The notes: generated by a model from the sequence alone, not told the origin. A DNA stretch of 64,000 nt from UBA8231 sp036011085 (GCA_036011085.1 DASCMS010000075.1:1-64000), one strand, 5' to 3'. Numbered from the stretch's first letter, positions 44,656 through 54,261 are shown. Translations and numbers: made by a program.

Positions 44656-44684
44656 AGGATAACCGCCGTCCGTCACAGTGTCAA
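44656..44684 (-). promoter_or_regulatory. Sigma-70 promoter of clpP
   Basis: On the minus strand TTGACA (44684-44679) and TATCCT (44661-44656) are separated by 17 bases, placing transcription close to the start codon (leader about 5-10 bases). Confidence 0.75.
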
Positions 44685-44715
44685 CGAATCCACCGGCGCC
44701 GCCCTTCGTTGACAC
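44678..44715. promoter_or_regulatory. Perfect 11-bp inverted repeat covering both -35 boxes of clpP and PfkB gene
   Basis: GTGTCAACGAA (44678-44688) and TTCGTTGACAC (44705-44715) are exact reverse complements 16 bases apart. Each arm contains one of the two divergent -35 hexamers, so a protein bound here could control both genes. Confidence 0.75.
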
Positions 44716-44737
44716 TCTTCGGGAGGGCGGGTACATT
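44709..44737 (+). promoter_or_regulatory. Sigma-70 promoter of the PfkB-family gene
   Basis: TTGACA (44709-44714) and TACATT (44732-44737) with a 17-base spacer; the leader to ATG 44767 is about 23 bases and has no clear ribosome site. Confidence 0.75.
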
Positions 44738-44766
44738 GCCCGCCGTCTCCAGCGTTGGTCGTGATC

Positions 44767-45720
44767 ATGCCTCTACATTCTGCCCCTGCTTCGCCCATCG
44801 TGGATGTCGGCGTGATCGGCAGCATCAACCAGGACACGATCGAACACGCAGACGGTCGCCTCGAGCAGAGCCTCGGCGGTGTGCTGTTCAGCGCCTGTGC
44901 CCTGGCTCATCTCGGCGGCGGCTCGCTGCGGGTCTGGCTCCTTGCCCGAGCCAACTGCAGGCTTGCCAGTCACCTCCGCCAGTGGTTGGCAGACGTGCCC
45001 GGCCTGTGTCTCGGCGGACTGTTCGAGATCTCCGACCCTGGATATCGCTGCCGCATCACCTACGATGAACAGGGCGGAAAGACCGAAGTTCTGAGCGGCG
45101 GTGTGGCGCCGTTGACGCTGGCGGAGTTGTCACCCTTCCTGCCCCGTCTGCAGGCCCTGGTGGTCAACTTCATCACCGGCCTCGAGCTCGACCTCGGCAC
45201 TCTCAGGGCCGTCAGGGAGAGCCTCGATGGGCCGCTGCTGATGGATGTCCACAGCCTCACCCTGGGGCGCCGTGACGACGGCACCCGCTTCGGCCGGGCT
45301 CCGGCGAATGCCGATGCGTGGCTGGCTCTGGCCGATGTGGTGCAGATGAACGAAGTGGAGGCACACATTCTCGGGGCTCCGTCGGATGCCGGCAGCGAGG
45401 AGTTGATGGACTGGGCGACGACGCTTCTCGAGTATGGCCCCGGGATGGCTGTCATCACCCGTGGCGCTGATGGATCCGTCGCCGCCGCCAGACGGACAGA
45501 CGGATCACTGGAACGCCTCAGCGAGGCGGCCCCCGCGGTGGGCGCCGGGCAACCGGAGCTGGATCCCACTGGATGTGGTGACGTGTTCCTCGCCGCCTTG
45601 ACGGCGGCCCGTGTCCGGGGTGCGGACTGGCAGACGGTTCTTGAGGAGGCGAACCGGGCAGCTGCGTACAATTGCCTTCTCACCGGTATCGACGAGCTTC
45701 ATAGACTGGCCCGGGATTGA
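44767..45720 (+). CDS. PfkB/ribokinase-family carbohydrate kinase
   Basis: A 317-residue sugar or nucleoside kinase. The C-terminal PfkB signature DPTGCGDVFLAALTAARV contains the catalytic Asp, and the anion-hole GCGD is intact. The N-terminal GSINQDT and SLGGVLFSACALAHL elements match the substrate-lid region. The substrate is not deducible. ATG 44767 is preferred over an upstream TTG because the promoter leaves little room. It is divergent from clpP through a shared inverted repeat. Confidence 0.85.
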   Translation: MPLHSAPASPIVDVGVIGSINQDTIEHADGRLEQSLGGVLFSACALAHLGGGSLRVWLLARANCRLASHLRQWLADVPGLCLGGLFEISDPGYRCRITYDEQGGKTEVLSGGVAPLTLAELSPFLPRLQALVVNFITGLELDLGTLRAVRESLDGPLLMDVHSLTLGRRDDGTRFGRAPANADAWLALADVVQMNEVEAHILGAPSDAGSEELMDWATTLLEYGPGMAVITRGADGSVAAARRTDGSLERLSEAAPAVGAGQPELDPTGCGDVFLAALTAARVRGADWQTVLEEANRAAAYNCLLTGIDELHRLARD

Positions 45721-45756
45721 ACCGGCTGCCGTCAGCCCTCTCAAGGATCGACACCT

Positions 45757-46752
45757 ATGCCTCAACAATTCGACTTTCCAAAAAATCCGGTGCAGCAGTT
45801 GCGCATCAATCCCCGCACGGTGTATCTCGTCCTCGGCATCCTCGGAATTCTCTGGGTGCTGTCCGGGATCTATACCGTCGATCCGGACGAGCGCGCCGTC
45901 GTGCTGCGCTTCGGTAAATTCCAAGACGTCGTCGAACCCGGCCTGCACTATCACCTGCCGCCACCGATCGAGATGGCCATCATCCGCTCCGTCACCCGGG
46001 TCTATCGTGAGGAGATCGGCTTCCAGACCATCGACTCGGGGCCACCGGCACGCTACCGCCAGCGACCGAAAGAGTCGCTCATGCTGACTGGCGACGAGAA
46101 CATCGTCAACGTCGAGATGGTGGTTCAGTACAAGGTGAGCAGCGTCACCAACGCCCTGTTCAAAGTGCGTGGTCTGGGCGCCTTCGAGGGCAACAACGAG
46201 GGTCTCATCCACGACGCCTGCGAGGCCTCACTGCGCCAGGTCGTGGGACGCCACGGCATCGACGAGGTCCTCACCGAGGGCAAGCTTCGCATTCAGACCG
46301 AAATCCAGGAACAGCTGCAGGAGTTGTTCAGGGTCTATGACTGTGGTCTCATGGTGCAGTCCGTCCAGCTGCAGTCAGTGGGCCCCCCGGAGCAGGTGGA
46401 CGCGGCTTTCAAGGACGTGGCCAGCGCCAAGGAAGACCGCGAACGACTGGTGAACGAGGCGCGCGGTTACCAGAACGACATCATTCCGCGAGCCCGCGGC
46501 GAGGCGGAGCGCATGCTGAAGGAGGCCGAGGCCTACACCGTCGAGCGCGTACGTCGCGCCCAGGGCGATGCCGACCGCTTCAGCGCGGTATACGCCGAAT
46601 ACGTCAAGGCGCCGGATGTCACCGAACGTCGACTGTACATCGAAACGATGGAACGAATCCTGCCCAAGATGCAGAAGTACATCGTCGACGCCGACGGCAA
46701 GGGTGTCATCAATCTCATCAACCTCGAGCGCCTCATGGCGCCGACACAGTAG
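45757..46752 (+). CDS. hflK: Membrane protease modulator HflK
   Basis: A 331-residue SPFH/band 7 protein. One N-terminal helix (about 25-45) is followed by the band 7 domain (VDPDERAVVLRFGKFQDVV onward) and a coiled coil (ARGEAERMLKEAEAYTVERV). HflK/HflC form a cage around FtsH. ftsH is not in the window. It precedes hflC by 15 bases. Confidence 0.9.
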   Translation: MPQQFDFPKNPVQQLRINPRTVYLVLGILGILWVLSGIYTVDPDERAVVLRFGKFQDVVEPGLHYHLPPPIEMAIIRSVTRVYREEIGFQTIDSGPPARYRQRPKESLMLTGDENIVNVEMVVQYKVSSVTNALFKVRGLGAFEGNNEGLIHDACEASLRQVVGRHGIDEVLTEGKLRIQTEIQEQLQELFRVYDCGLMVQSVQLQSVGPPEQVDAAFKDVASAKEDRERLVNEARGYQNDIIPRARGEAERMLKEAEAYTVERVRRAQGDADRFSAVYAEYVKAPDVTERRLYIETMERILPKMQKYIVDADGKGVINLINLERLMAPTQ

Positions 46753-46767
46753 AGGAGGGAGCAAGCC

Positions 46768-47622
46768 ATGCGGACCGCCATCGGACTCGTCGTCATCCTC
46801 GTCGTCTCCCTTTTCGCCATCAACCTCGTGTCGTTCACGGTAAACGAGGTCGAACAGGTCGTTGTCACCCAGTTCGGTCAACCGCGGGATGTGATCACCG
46901 ACCCCGGCCTGTACTTCAAGCTGCCTGACCCGATCCAGAAGGTCACGGTCTTCGACAAGCGTCTGCTCGACTACGACAGCGACGCCGATCCCATCTACAC
47001 GAAGGACAAGAAGATCCTTCTCCTCGACAACTACGCGCGCTGGCGCATCGTCGATGCGCTGCTGTTCATGCAGGCCCTGCGCACCGAGGACGAGGCCCTG
47101 GCCCGTCTCGACGACATCATCTACTCCGAGCTGCGCAAGGAGCTGGGGCAGCATGAGCTGTCGGAGGTGGTGGCTACCAATCGCGCCGCCATCATGGATA
47201 CGGTTACGGTGCGCGCCAACGCGGCGGCCGGTGTCTACGGACTCGAAGTCATCGATGTGCGCGTCAAGCGCGCCGACCTGCCCCCGGAAAACGAGATGGC
47301 GGTGTACAATCGAATGCGCGCCGAACGTCAGCGAGAGGCCAAAGCCTACCGCGCCGAGGGCGAGGAGCAGGCGCTGAAGATCCGTGCCGAGACCGATCTG
47401 GAGTCGGCCAGTATTCGGGCCGAGGCGTATGAGGAGGCCCAGGGCACTCGCGGAACGGGGGATGCCGAGGCCCTGGCGATCTACGCCGCGGCGTACAAGA
47501 ATGCTGCCGAATTCTACGCTTTCACGCGCACGCTGGAGGCCTACGAAAACTCCCTCGACGAGAAGACGATCCTCGTGCAACCGGCGGACACTGACTTCCT
47601 GCGCTTTCTGAAGGGGCGGTAG
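46768..47622 (+). CDS. hflC: Membrane protease modulator HflC
   Basis: A 284-residue SPFH protein paired with HflK. An N-terminal helix (1-20) precedes VNEVEQVVVTQFGQPRDVI, the RVKRADLPPENEMAVYNRM element and a coiled coil (AEGEEQALKIRAETDLE). The family-specific GEAEA-type stretch reads GTGDAEALAIY. AGGAGG lies just upstream of the ATG. Confidence 0.92.
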   Translation: MRTAIGLVVILVVSLFAINLVSFTVNEVEQVVVTQFGQPRDVITDPGLYFKLPDPIQKVTVFDKRLLDYDSDADPIYTKDKKILLLDNYARWRIVDALLFMQALRTEDEALARLDDIIYSELRKELGQHELSEVVATNRAAIMDTVTVRANAAAGVYGLEVIDVRVKRADLPPENEMAVYNRMRAERQREAKAYRAEGEEQALKIRAETDLESASIRAEAYEEAQGTRGTGDAEALAIYAAAYKNAAEFYAFTRTLEAYENSLDEKTILVQPADTDFLRFLKGR

Positions 47623-47638
47623 GGGGCGGCAAGCTGCC

Positions 47639-48268
47639 TTGCAGCAAGCTGCCTTGCGCGTCGCCGTCACCGGCAACATCGGCAGCGGCAAGTCCACCCT
47701 TGCTCGCATGTTCGAGGAGTTCGGCGCCTGCCGCGTCGACGCCGATGCCGTGAGCCGGCGTGTCGTCACCGAGAGCACGGCCCTGCAACAGCAGCTCGCC
47801 GCCGCCTTTGGCGCCGAGTTGCTGGACCAGGAGGGGCATCTTGATCGACGGGGGCTGGCTCGACGGGCTTTGGCTGATGCGGCAGGGCGCCAGTTGCTGG
47901 AGGATCTGATCCGGCCCCACCTGCAGCCTGTCCTTGAAGCCGAACTGGCTTCCACCGAACTGGCTTCGGCCGGCTTGGCCAGGCCTATCATCGTACTCGA
48001 TGCTCCTCACGTATTCGAGTGGAAGATCGAAGACTGGTTCGACCGCATCTTCGTCGTCAGCGCCGACATGGGCGTGGCCGATGCCCGCGTCGCCGCAAGT
48101 CGTGACTTGAGTCTGGAGGAAGTGCGTGAGCGACGCGCAGCGCAGCTCTCAGACGGCGAACGACGCGGCTCCTTCGAGGTTGTGGACAACAACGGCAGCC
48201 TCGACGACCTTCGGTCGATGGCTGAAAGGATCTGGCAAGACCTTGCTGACGCCCCGGGAGCGGGATGA
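47639..48268 (+). CDS. coaE: Dephospho-CoA kinase
   Basis: A 209-residue P-loop kinase for the last step of coenzyme A synthesis. Walker A VTGNIGSGKSTLARMF, the CRVDADAVSR substrate element and the final DNNGSLDDL motif are present. The 5' end is a tandem duplication: a 15-base unit (AGCAAGCTGCCTTGC-type) occurs twice, so TTG codons occur at 47639 and 47654. The second gives MRVAVTGNIGSG, matching the usual CoaE N-terminus, so it may be the true start. It overlaps gcvT by four bases. Confidence 0.88.
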   Translation: MQQAALRVAVTGNIGSGKSTLARMFEEFGACRVDADAVSRRVVTESTALQQQLAAAFGAELLDQEGHLDRRGLARRALADAAGRQLLEDLIRPHLQPVLEAELASTELASAGLARPIIVLDAPHVFEWKIEDWFDRIFVVSADMGVADARVAASRDLSLEEVRERRAAQLSDGERRGSFEVVDNNGSLDDLRSMAERIWQDLADAPGAG

Positions 48269-49416
48269 CGGAGAAGGCTCCCCGTCCCACGCCCCTGCGG
48301 ACGGTACACGAGAAGGCCGGCGGCCGACTCGTTGACTTCGCTGGCTGGGAACTGCCGATTCAGTTCGAAGGTATCCAGGCCGAACATCGACTCGTGCGTG
48401 AACACGTCGGGCTCTTCGATGTGAGCCACATGGGACGTGTGGCGGTCCGTGGTACGGACGCCGGTCGGTTCCTCAACGGCCTGTTGCCATACGACATGTC
48501 CCGACTGACACCAGGCCGCATGGCGTACACGGTGCTGTGCAATCACGACGGCGGGGCCATCGATGATCTGGCCGTCTATCGACTGGCCGAACACGACTAC
48601 CTGCTCGTCGTCAACGCTTCGCGAACCACCCTCGACCTGGCGTGGATCAAGGACCAGGCCTCACACTCCGGCACCAGCGACCTTGATGTGGTCGAACGCA
48701 CGGCGGAGGAGGCCATGATCGCCATTCAGGGACCCGAGGCGGAAGGTCTCCTGGCGGCTGCCGTGTGCGCCGATGCCAGGGATCTGGGCTTCTTTCGATG
48801 CCTGACGATGTCCGGCACCCATGGGGATTGGCTCATCAGCCGCAGTGGCTACACAGGGGAGGACGGTTTCGAGGTCATCTGCCCGGCAGCGGCAGCCGCC
48901 GATCTGTGGTCGTCACTGCTGGCCGGTGGCGCCAGGCCAGCCGGCCTGGCCGCCCGGGACACCCTGCGCCTGGAAGCCGGGCTCTGCCTGTACGGAAACG
49001 AGTTGAGCGAAGGGACGACGCCGCTGGAGGCCGGCCTGGGCTGGACACTGGCTCTCGACAAGGATGTCGACTTTCCCGGTCGACAGGTCCTCTGCCGCCA
49101 GCGACAGATGGGCGTGTCCCGCTGCCTCGTAGGGCTGCGACTGCTGGCCAGGGGAATCCCTCGAGCGGGCCAGAAGGTCCAGACGGGGGAGCGGTTCGTA
49201 GGCGAGATCACGAGCGGCAGCCATTCTCCCACCCTCAACCGGGGCATCGGTCTGGCCTACGTCGAATCGGATTGCAGCGACGTCGGACAACACCTGCAGG
49301 TGGCCGGTCGCAGCGGCGGGCTGGAGGCCGAGATCGTCGATCTGCCCTTTGTGCCGGCGCGTGTCAGGCGACGTCGGGCAAGACGGCGTGACGGCGCCAG
49401 GGAGACCACGAAGTGA
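48265..49416 (+). CDS. gcvT: Glycine cleavage system aminomethyltransferase (T protein)
   Basis: A 383-residue T protein that transfers the methylene group to tetrahydrofolate and releases ammonia. Signatures are HEKAGGRLVDFAGWELPIQF, VSHMGRVAVRG, SRSGYTGEDGFEV and LAARDTLRLEAGLCLYGNEL. The C-terminal barrel is intact, with a short Arg-rich tail. It overlaps coaE and gcvP, and gcvH is missing from between gcvT and gcvP. Confidence 0.94.
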   Translation: MTEKAPRPTPLRTVHEKAGGRLVDFAGWELPIQFEGIQAEHRLVREHVGLFDVSHMGRVAVRGTDAGRFLNGLLPYDMSRLTPGRMAYTVLCNHDGGAIDDLAVYRLAEHDYLLVVNASRTTLDLAWIKDQASHSGTSDLDVVERTAEEAMIAIQGPEAEGLLAAAVCADARDLGFFRCLTMSGTHGDWLISRSGYTGEDGFEVICPAAAAADLWSSLLAGGARPAGLAARDTLRLEAGLCLYGNELSEGTTPLEAGLGWTLALDKDVDFPGRQVLCRQRQMGVSRCLVGLRLLARGIPRAGQKVQTGERFVGEITSGSHSPTLNRGIGLAYVESDCSDVGQHLQVAGRSGGLEAEIVDLPFVPARVRRRRARRRDGARETTK

Positions 49417-52301
49417 ACACCAGTGGAGGAGTTGGCACCGCTGAACTCTTCGCCAGTCGGCACATCGGCCCACGCGACGAGGATGTGGAGGCCATGTTGC
49501 AGGCCCTCGGCCTGCCCAGCATCGAGGCCCTCGTCGAGAAGACGATCCCCGCCGCCATCCGCAGCCCGCGGCCCCTGGACCTGCCGTCGGCGGTTTCTGA
49601 GCCTGAGTTGCTCTCCATGCTGCGCCAGATGGCAGCCGAAAATGGCGCCTGGCGTTCCTATATCGGCCTGGGCTACCACGGCTGTGTTCTGCCTGCCGTC
49701 ATCCAGCGCAACGTCCTGGAGAACCCGGCCTGGTACACGCAGTATACTCCCTACCAATCCGAGATCGCCCAGGGCCGTCTGGAGGCGCTGCTCAACTTCC
49801 AGACAGCCATCATCGATCTGACGGGGCTGCCCCTGGCCAACGCTTCTCTGCTGGACGAGGCCACAGCCGCCGCCGAGGCCATGGCCATGCTGCATGCGGC
49901 CCGGGGGCGCCGGCATGAGGCCACGAAGTTCTTCGTCGATGCTGGTTGCCATCCGCAGACCATCGCCGTGGTGTCCACCCGGGCACACTGGCGCGGCTGG
50001 GAGGTCGTCATCGGGGATGCGGCCACCGTGGAACTGGCCGATGGTGGCTACTTCGGCGCCCTGCTCCAGTACCCCACCAGCACCGGCGCCGTGGACGTGG
50101 GCCTGGCCGCGTTCTGTGCGCGCGCGCGAGCCGTCAGCATCCCCGTTGCGATGGCCGCCGACCCTCTCGCCCTGGCGCTGCTCACCCCCCCGGGGGAGTT
50201 GGGCGCCGATGTCGCTTTCGGCAGCACGCAGCGCTTCGGCATGCCCATGGGACTCGGGGGGCCCCATGCCGCCTATTTCGCCACCCGCGAACCATACCGG
50301 CGGCTGATGCCTGGCCGGATCATCGGCGTGGCCCGCGATGTGCGCGGACATCCCGCCCTGCGCATGGCGCTGCAGACTCGCGAGCAGCACATCCGCCGGG
50401 AAAAGGCGACGAGCAACATCTGCACGGCGCAGGTCCTGCCAGCGGTGGTGGCGGCGTTCTACGCCGTCTATCACGGCGCCGAGGGCTTGCGCCGCATCGC
50501 CGAGCGTGTCCACCGGCTGACGGCTTCACTGGCGGTCGGGGCCAAGGCGGCTGGACTCAGGCTCGAGCATGAATGCTACTTCGATACGCTCTGCCTGCAC
50601 GGCGACACTGACAGCATCGATGCCGTCTTCCATCGCGCCGCCTCGGCGCGCGTCAACCTGCGGCGGCTTGCTGTCGACCGTTTCACGATCAGCCTGGACG
50701 AGACCGCCGGGGAGGATGACGTGGCCGACCTGCTGGGCGTCCTCGGTACGGATTCTGCCCTGCCCGCTGCGGCGGGCATTCTCGACGACACTGTTCTGCG
50801 AACCAGTGCCTACCTGACGCATGAGGTCTTTCACCGGTACCGATCAGAAACCGAGATGCTGCGCTACATCCGCCGGCTCGACGCTCGTGATCTGTCGCTG
50901 ACGACGTCGATGATCCCTCTGGGGTCCTGTACGATGAAACTGAACGCCACGGCCGAGATGATGCCCATCACCTGGCCGGAGTTCGCCGATCCTCATCCCT
51001 TCGCGCCCCTCGAGCAGAATCCGGGCTACACCCGCATGTTTGCCGAGTTGGAATCGATGCTGGCCGAGATCACGGGACTCAGTGCGGTCTCTCTGCAGCC
51101 GAACGCTGGGTCACAGGGGGAGTACGCCGGCCTGCTCGCCATCCGGCGCTACCATCAGCAGCAGGGGGAGGGGCACCGGAACATCTGTCTGATCCCGGCG
51201 TCCGCCCATGGCACCAATCCGGCGAGCGCCGTCATGGCCGGGCTCGACGTCGTCGTCGTTGCCTGCGATGAGACCGGCAACATCGACGTCGACAGTCTGC
51301 AGGCGCTTGTAGCCGAGGCGGGGGCCCACCTGGCGGTACTGATGGTAACCTATCCCTCGACGCACGGTGTCTTCGAAGAGGAGATCCGGACGATCTGCGC
51401 GGCCGTTCATGGGCAGGGGGGCATGGTCTATATGGATGGCGCCAACATGAACGCCATGGTCGGGCTCTGCCGTCCAGGGGAGTTCGGTGTCGATGTCTGC
51501 CACCTCAACCTGCACAAGACGTTCTGCATACCTCACGGCGGCGGCGGTCCGGGTATGGGACCCATCGCCGTGAGCGAGGCATTGGCATCCTTTCTTCCCG
51601 GACACCCGCTGGCAGGCAGTGCCTCGGACACCGAGGGTGCGGTGTCGGCGGCGCCGTACAGCAGTGCGGTGATCCTGTTGATCTCATGGGCCTACCTGCG
51701 ACTGATGGGTCCTGACGGCCTGACACGGGCGACACAGGTTGCCGTTCTCAATGCCAACTATGTGGCCCAGCGCCTGGATGAGCATTTCCCCGTCCTCTAC
51801 CGGGGCCGCGAGGGGCTTGTCGCTCACGAGGCCATCTGTGATCTGCGGGCCTTCAAGAAGTCAGCCGGTATCGAGGTCGACGATGTCGCCAAGCGGTTGA
51901 TGGACTACGGCTTCCACGCCCCCACCGTGCATTTCCCTGTCCCCGGCACGGTGATGATCGAACCTACCGAGAGTGAATCGCGTCAGGAGCTGGATCGTTT
52001 CTGCGCCGCCATGATCTCGATCCGGGGAGAGATCGCTGCCATCGAATCGGGACAGCAGGACCGGGAGGACAACCCCCTGAAACAGGCGCCCCACACCATC
52101 GAGGATGTCGTCGACGACGACTGGACAAGGTCGTACTCGCGGCAGACGGCGGTACGGCCGGCTCCCTGGCTTCTCGAACACAAGTTCTGGCCCGTCGTGG
52201 GCCGCATCGACAATGCCTTCGGCGACCGTCAGCTCGTCTGTCAGTGCCCGCCCGTCGAAGCCTACACCTCCGACACCGAACAGGGGACCCGACATGGCTG
52301 A
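49413..52301 (+). CDS. gcvP: Glycine dehydrogenase (decarboxylating), P protein
   Basis: A 962-residue full-length P protein, with both halves fused. It decarboxylates glycine on pyridoxal phosphate. The N-terminal ASRHIGPRDEDVEAML, the first-half YTPYQSEIAQGRLEAL, and the second-half PLGSCTMKLNA and HLNLHKTFCIPHGGGGPG (Schiff-base Lys) are all present. The start GTG overlaps gcvT by four bases. It overlaps the gmd start by eight bases. Confidence 0.96.
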   Translation: MNTSGGVGTAELFASRHIGPRDEDVEAMLQALGLPSIEALVEKTIPAAIRSPRPLDLPSAVSEPELLSMLRQMAAENGAWRSYIGLGYHGCVLPAVIQRNVLENPAWYTQYTPYQSEIAQGRLEALLNFQTAIIDLTGLPLANASLLDEATAAAEAMAMLHAARGRRHEATKFFVDAGCHPQTIAVVSTRAHWRGWEVVIGDAATVELADGGYFGALLQYPTSTGAVDVGLAAFCARARAVSIPVAMAADPLALALLTPPGELGADVAFGSTQRFGMPMGLGGPHAAYFATREPYRRLMPGRIIGVARDVRGHPALRMALQTREQHIRREKATSNICTAQVLPAVVAAFYAVYHGAEGLRRIAERVHRLTASLAVGAKAAGLRLEHECYFDTLCLHGDTDSIDAVFHRAASARVNLRRLAVDRFTISLDETAGEDDVADLLGVLGTDSALPAAAGILDDTVLRTSAYLTHEVFHRYRSETEMLRYIRRLDARDLSLTTSMIPLGSCTMKLNATAEMMPITWPEFADPHPFAPLEQNPGYTRMFAELESMLAEITGLSAVSLQPNAGSQGEYAGLLAIRRYHQQQGEGHRNICLIPASAHGTNPASAVMAGLDVVVVACDETGNIDVDSLQALVAEAGAHLAVLMVTYPSTHGVFEEEIRTICAAVHGQGGMVYMDGANMNAMVGLCRPGEFGVDVCHLNLHKTFCIPHGGGGPGMGPIAVSEALASFLPGHPLAGSASDTEGAVSAAPYSSAVILLISWAYLRLMGPDGLTRATQVAVLNANYVAQRLDEHFPVLYRGREGLVAHEAICDLRAFKKSAGIEVDDVAKRLMDYGFHAPTVHFPVPGTVMIEPTESESRQELDRFCAAMISIRGEIAAIESGQQDREDNPLKQAPHTIEDVVDDDWTRSYSRQTAVRPAPWLLEHKFWPVVGRIDNAFGDRQLVCQCPPVEAYTSDTEQGTRHG

Positions 52302-53265
52302 ACGCCGCGCACTCGTTACCGGGATCACAGGGCAGGACGGCTCCTACCTGGCCGAGTTCCTGCTGGAGAAAGGCTACGAGGTCTACGGGCTGGTCCGCCG
52401 CTCGAGCACGGTGAACTTCGAACGCATCCAGCATATTCAGGATGATGTGCGGTTGCTGTCGGGTGATCTGCTCGACCAGAACTCGCTGATGTTCGCTATC
52501 CAGGAGGCGCAACCCCACGAGGTCTACAACCTCGGCGCACAGTCCTTCGTACCCGCCTCGTGGGAACAGCCGCTGCTGACAGGGGAGATCACCGCCCTCG
52601 GTGTCGCCCGGTTGCTGGAAGCGATCCGCTCGACGAATCCGGAGATCCGGTTCTATCAGGCCTCGACGTCGGAGCTCTTCGGCAAAGTGCAGGAATCTCC
52701 GCAGTCGGAGACGACACCCTTCTATCCCCGCAGCCCTTACGGCGTGTCGAAGGTCTATGGCCACTGGATCACGATCAATTATCGTGAATCCTACAACCTC
52801 TATGCGTGCAATGGGATCCTGTTCAACCACGAGTCTCCCCGACGCGGCCTCGAATTCGTCACACGCAAGATCACCCATGGGGTAGCACGAATAAAGCACG
52901 GACTGGCGACAGAGCTGCCTCTGGGCAACCTCGACGCCCGTCGTGACTGGGGGTTTGCCGGCGACTACGTACGCGCCATGTGGCTCATGCTGCAACAGGA
53001 CCAGCCCGATGACTTCGTCATCGCCACCGGTGTCGATCATACGATCCGCGAGTGCTGTCAGGTCGCCTTCGCCTGCGCCGATCTCGATTGGGAGCAGTAC
53101 GTCAGGGTGGACGAACGCTTCCTGCGACCTGCCGAAGTCGAGATCCTGCTCGGTGATCCCTCCAAGGCCAGGCGCGTGCTGGGCTGGGAGCCTGAGGTGT
53201 CCTTCGAAGACATGATCGGGCTCATGGTCGAGCGCGATCTGGAGCTTGTGAAGCGCTCCGGGTGA
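52294..53265 (+). CDS. gmd: GDP-mannose 4,6-dehydratase
   Basis: A 323-residue short-chain dehydrogenase/epimerase. The NAD-binding GITGQDGSYLAEFLLEKGYE, the catalytic STSELFGKV plus the Tyr-x3-Lys in YGVSK, the ACNGILFNHESPRRG element and NLDARRDWGFAGDYV are all diagnostic of Gmd. It supplies GDP-4-keto-6-deoxymannose for fucose- or rhamnose-type sugars, although no later pathway gene is adjacent. Its length is at the short end. ATG 52294 overlaps gcvP. Confidence 0.93.
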   Translation: MAERRALVTGITGQDGSYLAEFLLEKGYEVYGLVRRSSTVNFERIQHIQDDVRLLSGDLLDQNSLMFAIQEAQPHEVYNLGAQSFVPASWEQPLLTGEITALGVARLLEAIRSTNPEIRFYQASTSELFGKVQESPQSETTPFYPRSPYGVSKVYGHWITINYRESYNLYACNGILFNHESPRRGLEFVTRKITHGVARIKHGLATELPLGNLDARRDWGFAGDYVRAMWLMLQQDQPDDFVIATGVDHTIRECCQVAFACADLDWEQYVRVDERFLRPAEVEILLGDPSKARRVLGWEPEVSFEDMIGLMVERDLELVKRSG

Positions 53266-54257
53266 GGCGCTGCTACCTCGTTCTCCTGATCACGGCCTGC
53301 ACCGGAGGCTGCGATCTCGATGGCCCCGACCCGCCGACGGCGGATCAGGTTCGTGCGGCGCTGTCCCTGCCGTGGTTTCGCGCCGCCTCTCTGGCGGATC
53401 GCGTCGAGGAGAGCTGGCGCCGACGGGACGCCGTCATTGAACGGGTCACCTTCCACGGACGCCGCGGCCAACCGATCCCTGCCCTCATCGGCTATTCGGA
53501 TCTCGCCGCATCCCGACCGTTGCCCGTCATTCTGTGTATGCCCGGCAGTCCCAACCGCAAGGAGGATCTCGTCGCCCCCCTGGACCTGCTGGCCTCGTGG
53601 GCGCAGGACGGATTCTTCGTCATCAGCATCGACCGCCCCTACCACGGTGACCGCCCCGGGGATCCGGAGGAGGCAATCCGCGAGAAGGGACTGCCCACCG
53701 TTCTCGGGGAGTATGTCTACGACCTGATGCGGGCCCTCGACTACGCTGCGACCCGTCCCGAGGCCGACATGACCCGTGTAGGCATGCTGGGACTGAGCAT
53801 GGGGGGGATGGAATCACTACTGCTGGCTGCCGTCGACGAGAGGGTGGGAGTCGTCGTCTCCGTCTCGGGACAGTTGAGCTGGCAGGATGTATTCCGTACC
53901 GACTCCTGGAAGCTGATCTTTACCGGACTGCCCCTCACCCGGAAGTTGCGTGCGGAAAACGCCTCCGGCGACGTCGTCCTCGACGCCTTCCTGGCGCAGA
54001 TGCCGGAACTGTCCGTACTCGATGCCCCGGTCATCGCTGCGTCTCTGTCACCACGGCCACTGCTGCTGATGACGGGAGAGCGGGATCCCTACATCACGCC
54101 TGCCGCTGCCCGGCGCACCCACGCGGCTGCCGTCGAGAGCTACCACCAGACTCCGGAGAGACTGCAACTGTGGATCGCCGGCGGGGTGGGGCATGCCTTC
54201 TCGGCGAGCATGCAGCGCCGGGCCCTCGACTGGTTCCGCCTCTGGCTGGCCGGCTGA
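53262..54257 (+). CDS. Alpha/beta hydrolase lipoprotein
   Basis: A 331-residue alpha/beta hydrolase. Residues 1-13 form a signal peptide with a lipobox (ITAC, Cys13). The nucleophile elbow is G-L-S179-M-G-G, the acid is Asp in GERDPYITP and the His in GGVGHAFS. The layout resembles dienelactone-hydrolase/acetyl-esterase types. A GSPNRK oxyanion segment precedes the elbow. The start GTG overlaps gmd by four bases. Likely a periplasmic or outer-membrane esterase; substrate unknown. Confidence 0.82.
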   Translation: MRRCYLVLLITACTGGCDLDGPDPPTADQVRAALSLPWFRAASLADRVEESWRRRDAVIERVTFHGRRGQPIPALIGYSDLAASRPLPVILCMPGSPNRKEDLVAPLDLLASWAQDGFFVISIDRPYHGDRPGDPEEAIREKGLPTVLGEYVYDLMRALDYAATRPEADMTRVGMLGLSMGGMESLLLAAVDERVGVVVSVSGQLSWQDVFRTDSWKLIFTGLPLTRKLRAENASGDVVLDAFLAQMPELSVLDAPVIAASLSPRPLLLMTGERDPYITPAAARRTHAAAVESYHQTPERLQLWIAGGVGHAFSASMQRRALDWFRLWLAG

Positions 54258-54261
54258 TCTT

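Noticed and set aside
48265..48300. Glycine riboswitch before gcvT
   Set aside because: gcvT starts within the end of coaE, so there is no leader to hold one.
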